DNA from: Strigops habroptila
Taxonomy: Eukaryota; Chordata; Aves; Psittaciformes; Psittacidae
DNA length: 64,000 bases
Direction: 5' to 3'
Assembly: GCF_004027225.2 (NCBI RefSeq)
Contig: NC_044277.2
Span: 135,713,057-135,777,056, forward strand
A program made the position numbers and the translations under genes. Positions 48,301 through 60,300 of this stretch are shown one piece after another. A model generated the notes under the pieces. The model ran no database searches, was not told where the DNA came from, and was given only the letters and a program-made list of their open reading frames with translations. Position 1 is the first letter of the stretch, and each line of letters starts with the position of its first letter.

Positions 48301-51300
48301 CAGAAGATGGAAGATGGGTAAAGATAACGTAACTGTGCCTCCTGCACTCTCCTCCCAGCGACACCCTGCCTCCCTCATCCCACAAGCCCACATCTGGGGT
48401 TGCCGCTGTGCTCCTGGGGTGCCTCTGCTTTTTCCAGCCACACACACCACAATTATAGATGGCCTAAACGGAAGGTTTTAACCTGTTTAGTCTCTGCAGC
48501 TTAGCCAAGCGGTTAGCCATCATGCGTGCAGTTGTGTCCCTAGTGCTTAGGACTGCCAGGTGCTCTCCCACACAGGTATGGGGAAGGCCCAGGAGTGGCT
48601 TGCATGGTCGGATGTGCTTTGGCCAGTGTAACTTCATCTTACAGGAAAAAAAAGGTATTTTCTATGCAGAGTTTTATTGCCTAAATCAGTGTCATACCAA
48701 GGGTGCCTGGTCAGCAGCTACTTGGGTGCAGGTAGCAGAAAGGAGGACACCCCTTCTCTCCCTCCCACTCCTGCCAGCTGAGCCTGTGACAGTCACCCAG
48801 GGGTCTAAAAGGCTGCCAGCACCAACTAACCTGCCCTACATAGGCATGGGGTGGTTGGCAAAACCCCCAAAGCACAGCCAAAGTAACTAATGGGCTCCCA
48901 GAGAATTGCAGGGATCTCTGCCATGTGTTAAGTAACAGGAAGCAGAGAAAAAGATGTTAGAGAAATGAATAATGTGGGGAGGCAGAAGAGAGAAAAAGTA
49001 AGGGGAATTCAAACAGTACATCCCATGTTTGCAGGAAGCAATCTAGAGCTCTCACTACCACAAAATAACACAGCATAAGCCTACACAGTGACTTTCGGTG
49101 GCTAAATAACTTTAACAAGCAGCTTCTGAACTTGGTAAACATAGCTCACATTCTACTGGCAAAGGCAGTAAGTTTCCTGTGCTGCATGAGCCCAGCCTTT
49201 AGTTTTCTCACTTGGTTTGTGTTAAATCACTACTCTGACTACTGTCAGGAAGAGCATCCTCTGGATAAGAAGCGAATAAAAACTGCCAAGTGCTCTGCAG
49301 CTAACAAGAAGTTTGTGTTACGAAAACGGCCATGAGGCTTGCAGTGACGTTTTCTCCATTATTTTTCCTGCATGTTTTCCTTTAAAAATTGGGTAATTAG
49401 GTTGTGAGGTTCCCTATAACAGATAAAGCTTAGTGGTGGGAAGGTCTGCCATCTGCATTATTAGTCACATGTAAGCACCATGGGAAGCTGACAAGATGCT
49501 GGAGACAGCATAATGAACAAAACTTTTGTACTGTTCATACTTCCAGCGATTCATAAAATACTGATAGCAGTCCTGAGTGCGTGGTGGCCAAGAAGGAGGC
49601 CACTTCACCCACAAGGAATGTGTTAATGAAAGGACACAATAGGATTTTATACTCCGAGAAATTCCCCTGAGGGACAAGAGCTCCGCTTTTCACATTTGCA
49701 TTGAATGGCAAGAATAAAAACAGGTGGGAGAGCAGGAAGAAAGTCCCATCTTGAACAAAAGAGAGGGACATAGGGCTCCAACTAGGCTGGGAGATGGGGA
49801 TGAGGGGTAAAAGGGTGGGCTCCTAGAAGTCGGCTGAGGGCTGGGAGGTCCATCTCAGCATTCAGCATAAGGCTGCTATTAGTTGAGTCATTCTTTAATT
49901 TACGTGACAGAGATAGGCCCCAAAAGCCCTAAATGACAACTAGGCAATAACCAAGCGTCAGGCACACCCTAAACTGCATTTTAATTTCCTCTTTTGTGAC
50001 ATCAAGAATGCAACCGCCTCCTTTGCTGGAATAGCACACACTCTCTTGCATTTGAGCCTGTTGGGTGTTCACAGTGAATTCAGGGAGAGCGGCAAATGTG
50101 AGATGTGTTTCTCCTGGGAGCAATGAGCAGGGACCTCCTCGGGGCTACCAGCAGAACGACAGAGACTTGAGGAGAATCACAGGAGCTGGCCCTCGTGTTT
50201 CATCCTGCTCCAGGCTTGCTTAATTCAATCCAGATGAATAGTTTTCCTGAAGCCAGCCGACCATTCACCCGAGATTGGGAGCCGAGCCGCAGAAGCAGGC
50301 AGCAGGCAGCTCAGCTCACTCAGCTCCCACCAGCACTTCCTAAACACCGGTTCCAGAGCCAGTTCCACTTGTGCAAACCCACTGACATGCCCCGAAGGAC
50401 AGGAACTGAGAAACATGGTGAGGGGTTTTCAGTGGGTGGAGTTTGAGTCTAATTTAATTTCTTCATAGTGCATGTTTAATGTAAGCACCAGAGTGATTCT
50501 GTTGAGCTCAGTTACGCATGCATCGCAAGTAGAAAATTAACATGTGCTTGTGTGTTAATTCAGTCAACAGAAAAAGCCAGCCTGGATATATGAAATCGGG
50601 AATGATATGTATACACTCAGATGTCAAAGAATAAATTCTTCATTTTTTCCTAACTTAGTGTAACTTGTTACAGCCAAATTAATTCACTGGAGCTGCCACC
50701 AGTCAACCAGCCCAAGTTATAGTCCCATCCAGCCGGCAACTGATCTTTTCCTTCCTTATTCATTTACATTATTATTGAATGTAATATCTTACCTGTCACT
50801 GGAACAGTTTAAGACAAAGTCAAGCTTTTTCTTTTTTTCATCTTTTTTCTTTTTTTTTTTTTTTTTTTTAATAATACGTTTGTGCACAGGATGAAAGCAA
50901 TGATTTAAATCAGGCTTAAAGTTTAAAAAGAGAAAGACTTACCTGTTTGCAGCTACAGAGTGATTTCTTTCTAAGCCGCTCCCAGCTAGCAATAGCTCTG
51001 CATGTGTAGTGAATTTCATGTTTATAAATGTTACTATAGTAACTGTATCCCTAGCCACAGGCTGGTACTTACTGTTCTGGTTATCTAGTGAGCAGCAAGG
51101 TAAAAAGCGGGGTGGAAAAAAGAGCCATAGTATTGCAAGACAGCTGTGCTCTTGAGGATTCAAGAAGAAACTGCAGTAAAAGTATTTTTAATATGTATAC
51201 TAGTGGTGCCTTACTGTACGGAATAGGGCAGTGTTTTTCCCATTAGACCCTCACAAACACACCATGAAATGTAAACAAATATTCGGGCATTTAACCAAAG

Positions 51301-52050
51301 TCAGTATCTACTTTGTAACAACTTTTCTCTTTGGTTTTACTTTGATGGAAGCAAAAGCTCCTCAGGCTTTTAAGGACTCTGGAGAAAAAGGTGAAAGAAT
51401 AAGGTTGTTTGCCGAGGCTGTAACGCTGTGAACACTCAGTGTGCAGCTTCAGGCATAAATGCACCCTGAGTGGCCTTAGCAAAACATCGGGGGAGTCACA
51501 CACCTGTGTGAAAACAGCAATCGTATTTTCAGAATTGAAACTGGCAATTTATTTATGTGCAATTTAATGCTGGGTTAATCGTAATTAGTTTACTTTTCAA
51601 AGGAGAAGGTGGTATTGTCTTTTAAGAAAAAGAAAATAATAAAAAAAAAAAAACCCAAAAATAAAACCCGCCACAAAACATATTTGGGGATGTAAAGGCT
51701 ACAGCAGCTCCCAGAAAAACGAAGGGTGTGTATTCAGGCATGGATATTAAGCTGTCCATAGGAGGCAATACGTTGTTCCAGATGAACTCTTCGCTTGTAA
51801 CATTTGCTACCGAGGAAGCGCAATGGGAAAGCTGAAAGTGAAACTAAGCAAGAACAGTTTCATTTTCAAGCCCTAGAAGAAAGCATAAACCTAACAGGCA
51901 CAAAGAAAAATGCAAGCAAAGCGGTTCTTAGGCGGCTGATACATATGTCGCTTATCTGTTATTTGAAAACACGATTCGGACACTTTAAAAAACGGTAAAA
52001 AACCCCAATAATTCTCTCTCAAATTTACGACAAACTGGAGGGTTTTGTTT
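42387..52050. other. PP2D1-KAT2B intergenic DNA
   Basis: No family-level exon was recognised on either strand. Open frames of up to 155 codons (46933-47400) lack motifs and splice context. There is a poly-T tract near 50850-50870 and assorted short A or T runs. An unannotated 5' exon of PP2D1 or an upstream KAT2B exon could be hidden here. Confidence 0.5.
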
Positions 52051-52059
52051 CCCTTTAAT

Positions 52060-52250
52060 TTTCAGCAGCGCTCTGGGCCGCAGCCGAGTGCAGCCTTCCC
52101 TCCACCTTAACAGTCCGTCTTAAAGCCCCGGGGATGGCAGCAGCCATCTTACGGGTCGCTGTCACAGCTGCTGCGAAGCCCGAAGCCAGCCCCGGCCTCC
52201 GCCGCGGGGCAGGTCCCGACCCTCCCCTTCTCCATCAACTCCCTGTTGAT
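52060..52250 (+). promoter_or_regulatory. Small GC-rich block with YY1 site upstream of KAT2B
   Basis: A local rise in CpG and GC lies in otherwise AT-rich DNA about 1.3 kb before the KAT2B start codon. It contains GCAGCCATCTT (52138-52148), the reverse complement of a perfect YY1 motif AAGATGGCTGC. It may be an alternative or antisense start site. Confidence 0.4.
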
Positions 52251-52284
52251 TTTAAAATCTCAGCCAAAAAAACCCCAAACTACC

Positions 52285-52324
52285 AAACCCCAGACCCCCT
52301 TTTCATTAAGGGGGTCTGGGGTTT
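52285..52324. repeat. Perfect 17-bp inverted repeat with 6-nt loop
   Basis: AAACCCCAGACCCCCTT at 52285-52301 is followed by TTCATT and then its exact reverse complement at 52308-52324. A run of 11 C follows at 52334. The stem is GC-rich and would be very stable in DNA or RNA. It lies about 1.2 kb upstream of the KAT2B ATG. Confidence 0.92.
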
Positions 52325-53079
52325 ATTTCAGTTCCCCCCCCCCCACCCCCCATCATTTATGCCAGCTCTATGTATAATCTGGTGCCTGAAAACATCCCCA
52401 GGAGCTGAGGAGGTGAGGGAAGAGAGAGACCACAGGGAAAGTGTTTTCTCCCTCTCTCCCCCCCTCCAAATACTACTCCTAACTTCGCACAAGTCTGGAG
52501 TCTTCTTTGCGCACCCCATGCAAGGTGGCAAGGCCCTGCGTGTCCATATGCTGGGATTCCCTTCTGCACTAACATAGCTACTCCATGTTTACACATCAAA
52601 GAGCCGCAGATCCCACGCAAACGCCCAGCCTCTATCCCAACCTCCCAAACCATGGTGCCGCACTATACAATTGTCGTTTGTGGTTTCTCGCAGCTCGACC
52701 ACGGGTTTTACATACGTGCAACGAAGTGTAACCACCTCAAAACCAACGCACTTTGTTTCTGTGCATAGAGTGCAGTTTCTGTGGCGGGATCGTTTACTTC
52801 ATTTTAGCTTTTAATTAAAAGGTAATCCCTTCAAGACAACTTAAGTTGACCTGCCGTCAACATTTGTTCGTGGATAAATAAAAAACCCAAAGCAAAACAA
52901 ACAAAACCCAAACAAGCCCCAAAAACCATGATGTGAGGAGCTGAGCGAGAGAACTTGAAACCGGCTGAAGTTTATGTATTGAATTAGAAGTCAACTGAGA
53001 GGAAAACCACATCATTTAAAGGCGGTTGCAAAGCGCGCAGTATGGAGATGCAATGGTTAACTCAAACAAAGTAGTGTCA

Positions 53080-54350
53080 CTACGAGGGGGGACCGAGGCT
53101 GGGCAGCCCCGCGGGCTCACCGGGGCTCAGGAGCGCCGCCGGTGCCGCCTCTTTCTAGGGCGACTTTCTCCGCAGCCTCCCGGAGCGGCTCCGTACCGGC
53201 CGCCGCTCGCGAGTGCCGCCGACACCCGCTCCTCCGCGGGGCGCAGGGCACCCCCCGCCGCCGCGCAGCCCCCGCGCAGGGACGCGGGCGCGCTCCCCGC
53301 GGCGCGCAGCGGCGTGTGCCACCCCCCCCCGCCCGGCGGGGCAGGAGCCGCCCGCGGAGCGCCGGGTCCCTCCTCCCGCCCCCCCCCCCAGGGAGCAGCC
53401 GGCGGCGGCGCCGCGGCGAAGGGGAGGGTCTAGGGCCGGGCGCACCGCACCGCGCCGGCCGGCCGGACCGGCGGCTGCCGCCGCGCCGCGGGCATGGCGG
53501 AGCCTGGCGGCGCCGGGGCGGCGGGCGGCGGCGGCGGGCCGCAGCAGGGCTCCCCGGCCGCCGGCGGGGTGGCCGCCGGGGGGCCGGCCCGCAGCGCCGC
53601 CGAGAGCCCCGGGGGGCCCGGCTCGGCGCGCACCGCCGGGAAGAAGGCGCAGCTGCGCGCCGCGCCGCGGGCCAAGAAGCTGGAGAAGCTGGGTGTCTAC
53701 TCCGCTTGCAAGGTACCCGGCCGCGGGAGCCCACCCGCCCATGGAGGGTGGGGATTGACGGGAGGGAGGGGAAGGAGGGAGGGAGGCGGCGGGGAAGGGA
53801 CGTGCCGGGCGGGGGAGGTGGCCCGGCTGCAGCCCGGCGCTCTCCGCGGAAGTGGCGGCTCCGGCGGTGCCGGTGGATCCGTCTCCCCCCGGAGCTTTCC
53901 GGCCGGCGGCCGCAAAAATAAACCCGGAGCGCACCGAACGCGAGTCCTCGGGGCAGCGCCGCCCTCCCCCTGCCCGAGCCAAGTGGCAGCGGAGGTGCCC
54001 GTCCCCGGCGCCCGTCTGTCCGTCCGTCCTTCCGCGGAGGCGGTGGCGGCGGCGGGCGGGGCGGCTCCCGGTGCAGGCGGTGAGCGCTGGGTTAACAGCG
54101 CTGCGGCCGCAGCTGCCCGCCGCGGAAACATCCCGGCGGGAAGCGGGGACACCCGCCTGCCTGTTGGGTTCTGCCCCGGCATCGGAGGGGGGAGAGGGGC
54201 GCCGGTTGGCCGGGGCGCGGCGGCGGCCTCGCCGTTGACATCGCCAGAGCCGTTGCTCCCGGCTGGCACCGTCGCCAGCTGCTTTGGCAGAGGAAAGAAG
54301 GGGCGCGGCCTCCGGCTTTGGGAAAGTTGTGTCCCCGCCGGTCACGTAGT
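53080..54350 (+). promoter_or_regulatory. KAT2B: KAT2B CpG island
   Basis: Extremely CpG-rich sequence surrounds exon 1, with C-run and G-run clusters and no TATA box. The start site should lie in about 53.1-53.45 kb. The 510-codon open frame on the minus strand (53155-54687) is a composition artefact. Confidence 0.85.
53494..53712 (+). CDS. KAT2B: KAT2B exon 1
   Basis: The ATG lies in a good context (CGGGCATGGCG). An in-frame TAG at 53431 upstream rules out a longer frame. The exon has 73 codons ending SACK at a GTACCC donor. The Gly/Ala-rich leader differs from and is shorter than the mammalian one. Confidence 0.95.
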
Positions 54351-57300
54351 GCTGTCCTGAAGTCCGGGGCCCGGACCGACAGCGGGCACCGCCGTCCACC
54401 TGCGCCCTGCCCCGACGGGGACCGCTTCTGCAGCGTCTGCCCTCGTACTGGGGAGAGCTGCCCTGGGCTTCCCTCCACAAGCACTTTCTCTCCACCTGCG
54501 GTTCTCTTCTCGGTGGGAGAAGTGGGACTTGCCTGTTTGTTGGAGACAAGGGGAGGCTTGGGCAGAGCTGCTGCCCTCGGAGGTCTGTGACAACACGGCT
54601 GTACGCGCACATGAGGCGTGCAGAGCAGGCCAAGTGTGCTCGGAGCATGGGCCGCGCTGCTGCTGTCAGGGCAATTCCTGGATGCACAGCGGATCTGACA
54701 TGTTCAAGTTGGCAGGGCCAATGCCAGATCCCTTACTAATGCTTACAGCGTTGAAAATAGCTGATTGTGAGAAATGTGCATTTCATTTTCTCTGTTCTCT
54801 TACTGATCATATAATCACAGAGCGGTTTGGATTTGAAGGAACCTTAAAGATCATTTAGTTCCAACCACTCTGCCATGGGCAGGGACACCTTCCGCTAGAC
54901 CAGATTGCTCCAAGCCCCATCCAGCCTGGCCTTGAATGCTGTCAGGGATGGGGCAGCCACATCTTCATTGGGCAATCTGTACCAGTGTTTCACCACCCTC
55001 ACAATAAATAATTTCTTCCTAGTATCTAATCTAAATCTCCCCTTTCTCAGTTTAAAGCCATTCCCCTTGTCCTATCACTGCATGCCCTTGTAAAACGTCC
55101 CTCTCCAGAATTCTTGTAGGCCCCCTTTAGGTACTAGAAGGCTATTCTAAGGTTGTCCCTGGAGCCTTCTCTTCTCTGAACAACCCCTTCACTTAACAAC
55201 AAATGTTAAGTGAAAGGCCAAACTAAATGCTAATGTACACGAGGAAGCATCACAATACAGCTCTATAGTCATGCCTGGTGGTGCGAGGAGCTTTAGCTGT
55301 GTGCTGAAGGCATGGTGCAATGCTGTCATGTGAGGGCAAATTAAGGAAGCCACATACGTTTCAATTTCTTTGCTGTTGCCAAATGTGGAGGCACCTCTGC
55401 TTCAGCTTTGTTGCATACGTGGACATTGCAAGATTACACTGGTGTCAGCAAGTTAAAAGAGCAGCTGGTGTACTTAAAACTTGCGGCTGTGTGTCATAGG
55501 TGGAAGCTTTCCCGGTGCCTAGTCCCCTTTGCACCCTCATGTTTTATTGTTACCAAGGCTTGCTGTTAAATGAAGCTGGCTGTCAGGAGTATGTGTGTGT
55601 GAATTGCTTGTTTTCTTCCCTGGTCAGTTCTCTTGCTGGTGTACCTCCCGAGGATCTTTGTGAGGGCAAAAGCCTTCTCCTGAGGAGTGTTGCCTCAAAG
55701 GGTGTTATCTGCATGGTGACAGCTTGTACTGCTGGTGCTCTGCTGGGGTGTCCTTGCTGGCCCGCTTCTGTGAGAAGTTCAGGGTGCATGTTCCATGGCA
55801 CTCCAGTGACAGATGTAACAGCACCTGTGGCTGCGGATCCCCAGGGTCTCTTCCTTCTGCCAGGATCTAGACATAGCCACAGCGCTAAACACTGCTCTGT
55901 GTGCAGATTAAAATGGAAAACCAACCTTTGCTATTTCACTTCTCTTCAGTATTATCTGGCACACAGCTTGCTTTGTGGTCTCAAAACAGAAGCAAGTAGA
56001 CAGACGGGAAGCTTCTTGTGAACTAATCAAGTGGCTTCTCCTGTGGGATAAAGGAGGAAGGATGGTGCGGGATGGAAGAATGTGTTATTTTTCTTCCCGA
56101 ACACCTGGCAGGTGCTCCAAAACAACACTGCTTGGCTCTTAACATTAGTGGTTTGCAAGAAACTGTAGCAGTGCAGAGTGTAACTTCAAACTTTTTGTTA
56201 CCGTGGGTTGCAACTTCTCTTCCATTTTCTCAGGGTTTCCGCATGTGAGTGAAAAAGAGTGAGAGAAGGCAAACACACCATCTCCAAAGGGGATGTCTGT
56301 GCCCACTCAAGTAGTGGCCATACGTGAATCTTGTGTAAATATACATAGAGCTGTACATATTGGAGCGCACAAAAAATGTAATGACACAAAGCATCCCTTA
56401 GCATTGATCATCTTCTTCCACATGAATTTGTCACAGAATTCAGCACACAGAGTTTATTAGGAACTTCATCTCAGAGATGCTGGCAGTGGCAGGGGCAGGG
56501 AGTGTGTGTTTGCTAGGGATGAAGAGCAGCAACATAAGAAGATGGAGAGGCTGGTGGTGGCGTAGAAGGCGAGTCTCACAGATGACAGAAAAAATGGTGA
56601 GCAGAAGAGGGTAGAAGTCACTGCTCTGGGGTAGGGTGCTCAGTCCGCCAAGGGGGACCTCCTGGACCTTCCTCAGTGATCCCTTTTCTTCATGGGAAAC
56701 ACAGTCAAAGACTGGTGGCAAAGACATATTCAGTGTGTGCATATTTCGAGCAGAATAAAAGTGAAGTTTAGCTGCTAGCTAAAGCCTGCTGCCCAGGCTA
56801 GAGATATGTGGGGTTTGTTTCCTTTTGCTGGTAAAGAATTGCGACAGGAGGGTTGTAGCTGTTCAGCTGCTCCACTTGTGTAGGAAAAGGTTGGGATGGA
56901 AAGAAGATAACAGGCTCTTTTGTGTAAGACAAACCTTCTTAAGTGCCCAGGTTTGGTGGTGGTGGTGGTGGAATGATATATATTAGGAGTTGGCACAGTT
57001 CTCACAACTTCACAGTAGTGCTGTATGTTGTGCAGGGTTTTGTATTTGGCGCTTGCTGTATCTGTGCATGTATGAATGGCTATATACATCATTTTGGTTT
57101 CATCCAGTATGAAATTGAGCATTAGGCATACAAGCTTGCAGCACTTTTATATAAAAGCAGCACTGTGTGACTTACACACATAAATATTTTTAATGAAGAT
57201 GTAGGAGGAAGTCTCCTTGGCTTTTTCTTTCCCCTATTGGTTTACAGTATGTGCAAATACAACTTTCTCCAGTCTCACTGGGAGTTTTTCTTATAAACAA

Positions 57301-60300
57301 ATTGATATATGTACTATTTTAGTATACTAAGTTTTCAGTGAAATTGGTTATTTCTCAGTATATATATCTTACAGTAATGCCTGGATGCTTATAAATACAG
57401 TTAGAGCCCAGTAGCCTAAGGCATTTGCACAAGTAGCAGGGAATAATACCTCCTTGAAGAAAGACTTTGTACTTTAGATAAATAAAATGGACAGAGTGGG
57501 AAGGGTTATGGTGAGATGACTTGGCCAAGGCCCTGTGGCAGGTTAGTGAGTGGCAGAGGTTGCAGTAAAATCTGGTAGAGGCACTTCTCCCCACTTCTCA
57601 TCCTAGAGTGACCTTTGTGGAGTTTTCCTGCTCCTACACTAAAAAGAGTTCGTAGGGTAAATACGTACCGCCATGTCTGTAATGAAATATTTTTTCCCTC
57701 TCTGACTTTTATAAGGGAGATTAAGATGAGGCAGACTTGGCTGTGTTACTCCTGGGCTCTGTATAGCGTGAGTGCAGATCCTTGAAGTGCAACTCGAAAT
57801 GTATTAAAGTTGTTTTCTGCAGAAGTGCAGAAGGAGACATACAAGACATCTAAAGCCCTCCTACATCATTTTCATAGTGAGGTGAATCTGTTTTATAGTG
57901 TCACAGGCCAAATTAAAGCATCTTCCTCTAATTTAAATAGGAAATCTCCCATTATCTTTACAAGGTGGGAATTGGGCTTTATAAAAGCTTTATATGGTAG
58001 CCTACATCTTTTCTGTAAGTGAAACTGGAAAATGCAGGGAATAAAATACTTAGTTTGATCAATAAAGAACATGTCCTTTGAGCTGAACATTGAACTGATT
58101 ATGGGTCACCTGATACATATGAATGGCTCTCCAAGCAGTGTCTTACTGTCTGGTTGCTGGGTACTGGACATTTGAGTAGGAAAAATATGTATTTTAAATT
58201 CATCCATGTATTTGTTTATAGTTTGTGTGATGTGCTTTGTTAAAAGCATCAAATTGAGATGCTTGCAGGAAAAAACAGGGTATTTTACATGGCTCTTGGA
58301 AAGAAAAATGTTTTTTCTAGAATAATTATACTTGGTGGAAATAGAAAGGCTTCTAATGTTGTGTATATGTAATTTGTTGAGTCTGCTTTGCATCTCAGTT
58401 ATGAAACAGGGAAACCTGTATGATTTTGAGTTGGAAAGAGAGGCCAGCATAACAGCTGTTTTGAAATTCAGTTTTAAAACTGCTGGTGTCTTCTACTTTG
58501 TAATTAAGTTAGCTTCAAGTTTTCATGTTTGCTACCCGAAAAGGGAGGAATGTTTTAGTCTCTAAGTTACTGTAACATTCCTCATTTATTTATTATCATT
58601 TAGACACTTGAAAGCCACTTAAAACCGGTGAAATGTGCAATGTCGTAACTTTAAGGTGCTTCCTTTTTAAATAAAAATGCTAACAAAGTATGTTAAAATG
58701 TTCTGGGTTTTTTTCGCTGTTCATTTTTGAGCTGATCTCGGTATATTCAGTATTGGAAAGGAAACTGTAACTTTAGTTTGTCCAGAGTTGCAGTTTTCAC
58801 TGCCTAGAGCTATCGGATAATTTGATTTCCCACATTGTAACCTAACGTGGAAGGGGTCAAAAAAATGATTGAAACTATATTGTGCAATGCAAAATGTACA
58901 TAGTTTTGGCACTTTTTTTTGTTTTTGGGGGGGTGGGGACAACAGTGTCTAAATGTTGTGGTTTATTACATTGCACTCATCCAATTTTATTAAAAACTGC
59001 CATTGAAGGTGCAGTGTTGGTGATCCCTGGGCCTGCAAAGATGAGAGTCTTTACTTTGGAGGCTTCAATAAGGCAGAAGTCCCCAACTTTTTTCAGTGGC
59101 TTTATCAAAACTGTGCAGATGTCCCAGAAAACAAGGACTGGATGTGCTAGTTCAAATGCTTCTTTTCCTTTCTCTTCTCAAAACTGTTTTTATCTTAAAG
59201 TAAGTTTTTGCGGAGGTGAAGTCATACTTTATTTTCTAATGAAAAGCAGATGAGTGGCACTTAAAAAAAAAAAGAAAGAAGAAAGAAAGGAAAAAGCTGA
59301 GGATAGTCAAAGAAAGGATTGAATGAACAAAACGCCGTGGAAGCCTTAAAACAACTCAGCAATTTAAGCCACTGAGGAATGCACATTGCATATTCACTGC
59401 AAAATACTTGCACTGTCAACATCTACAATGAAAGCTCAGTTCTAAAGAGGACCTTTTTGGGTTGTGTTTCCCCTTGGTTAACAGAACATTTATGCTGCTT
59501 CTGGTGTTTCATGGAGAGATTAACGAAAAAAAAAGACACCCTAGTAGTTGTTTGAAAAAGGTCTCTGGAATAATTTGAACAATACAAATTAACAGCTGCT
59601 TCAGAAAGATCTGGCGAGGAAATACTACTGAGGGCAGAAAAAATCTGCTGTTGAACACGCTGTTTTTATTCTTCTGTGGGTGGGTTGATATTTATTTTTG
59701 GCAGTTTAACTGAGCTGTTATCACGATTCGTACATCTGTTTGTTTGCATCTTTGCTGTTAATTATTGTGTGACACTAAAGTTTGTGTAGTTACTCACTGT
59801 TTATAGCTTTTAGGCTTGATAGTAAACACCGTGTGGTGAGCTTCTGTGAAATACTGCTTCCACTTGGAGAAATACTTTTCAAAAAGCATGAGCCTAGTTT
59901 GAGGGGTTTGGTTTTTTTGGACGTGTTTCATTTAGTATGATTTAAGGCAATTAATAAAAAGCATGGTATTTGTCAGTAATTTACAGTGTTGAACATTTGT
60001 CTGGACAGCTGCGTGGGAAGGATCAAGTCTTACTTCCCTAACATAATATTCAATGAGGTTTTTGTTTGAGAACTTCGATACGATTGTCTTTTGAATTTTC
60101 TTTGGCAATAATCTCATTTTCTGATTTTTTTTTAGTGTGGCAGTTACTTTATCCTTGTCTTAACTGCAAAAACTTTCACAGCAAGGAAACAGTTGCGTCT
60201 CCCACAAAGCAAATGTGGATAGCTCATTTGGCATTGGTTTTTTCTAGTTTGAAGCGCCCATTGAAAGTGGGGTTTCACATTATCTCATAGATGTCCAAAG

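Noticed and set aside
48500-48530. tRNA-like word TTAGCCAAGCGGTTAGCC
   Set aside because: The flanks do not fold into a cloverleaf with proper arms and a B box; no tRNA is supported.
53155-54687. 510-codon open frame on the minus strand across the KAT2B island
   Set aside because: It is antisense to KAT2B exon 1 and driven by extreme GC content. It is Pro/Arg/Ala-rich low complexity with no domain.
55500-56021. 173-codon open frame in KAT2B intron 1
   Set aside because: No recognisable domain, promoter or splice context.
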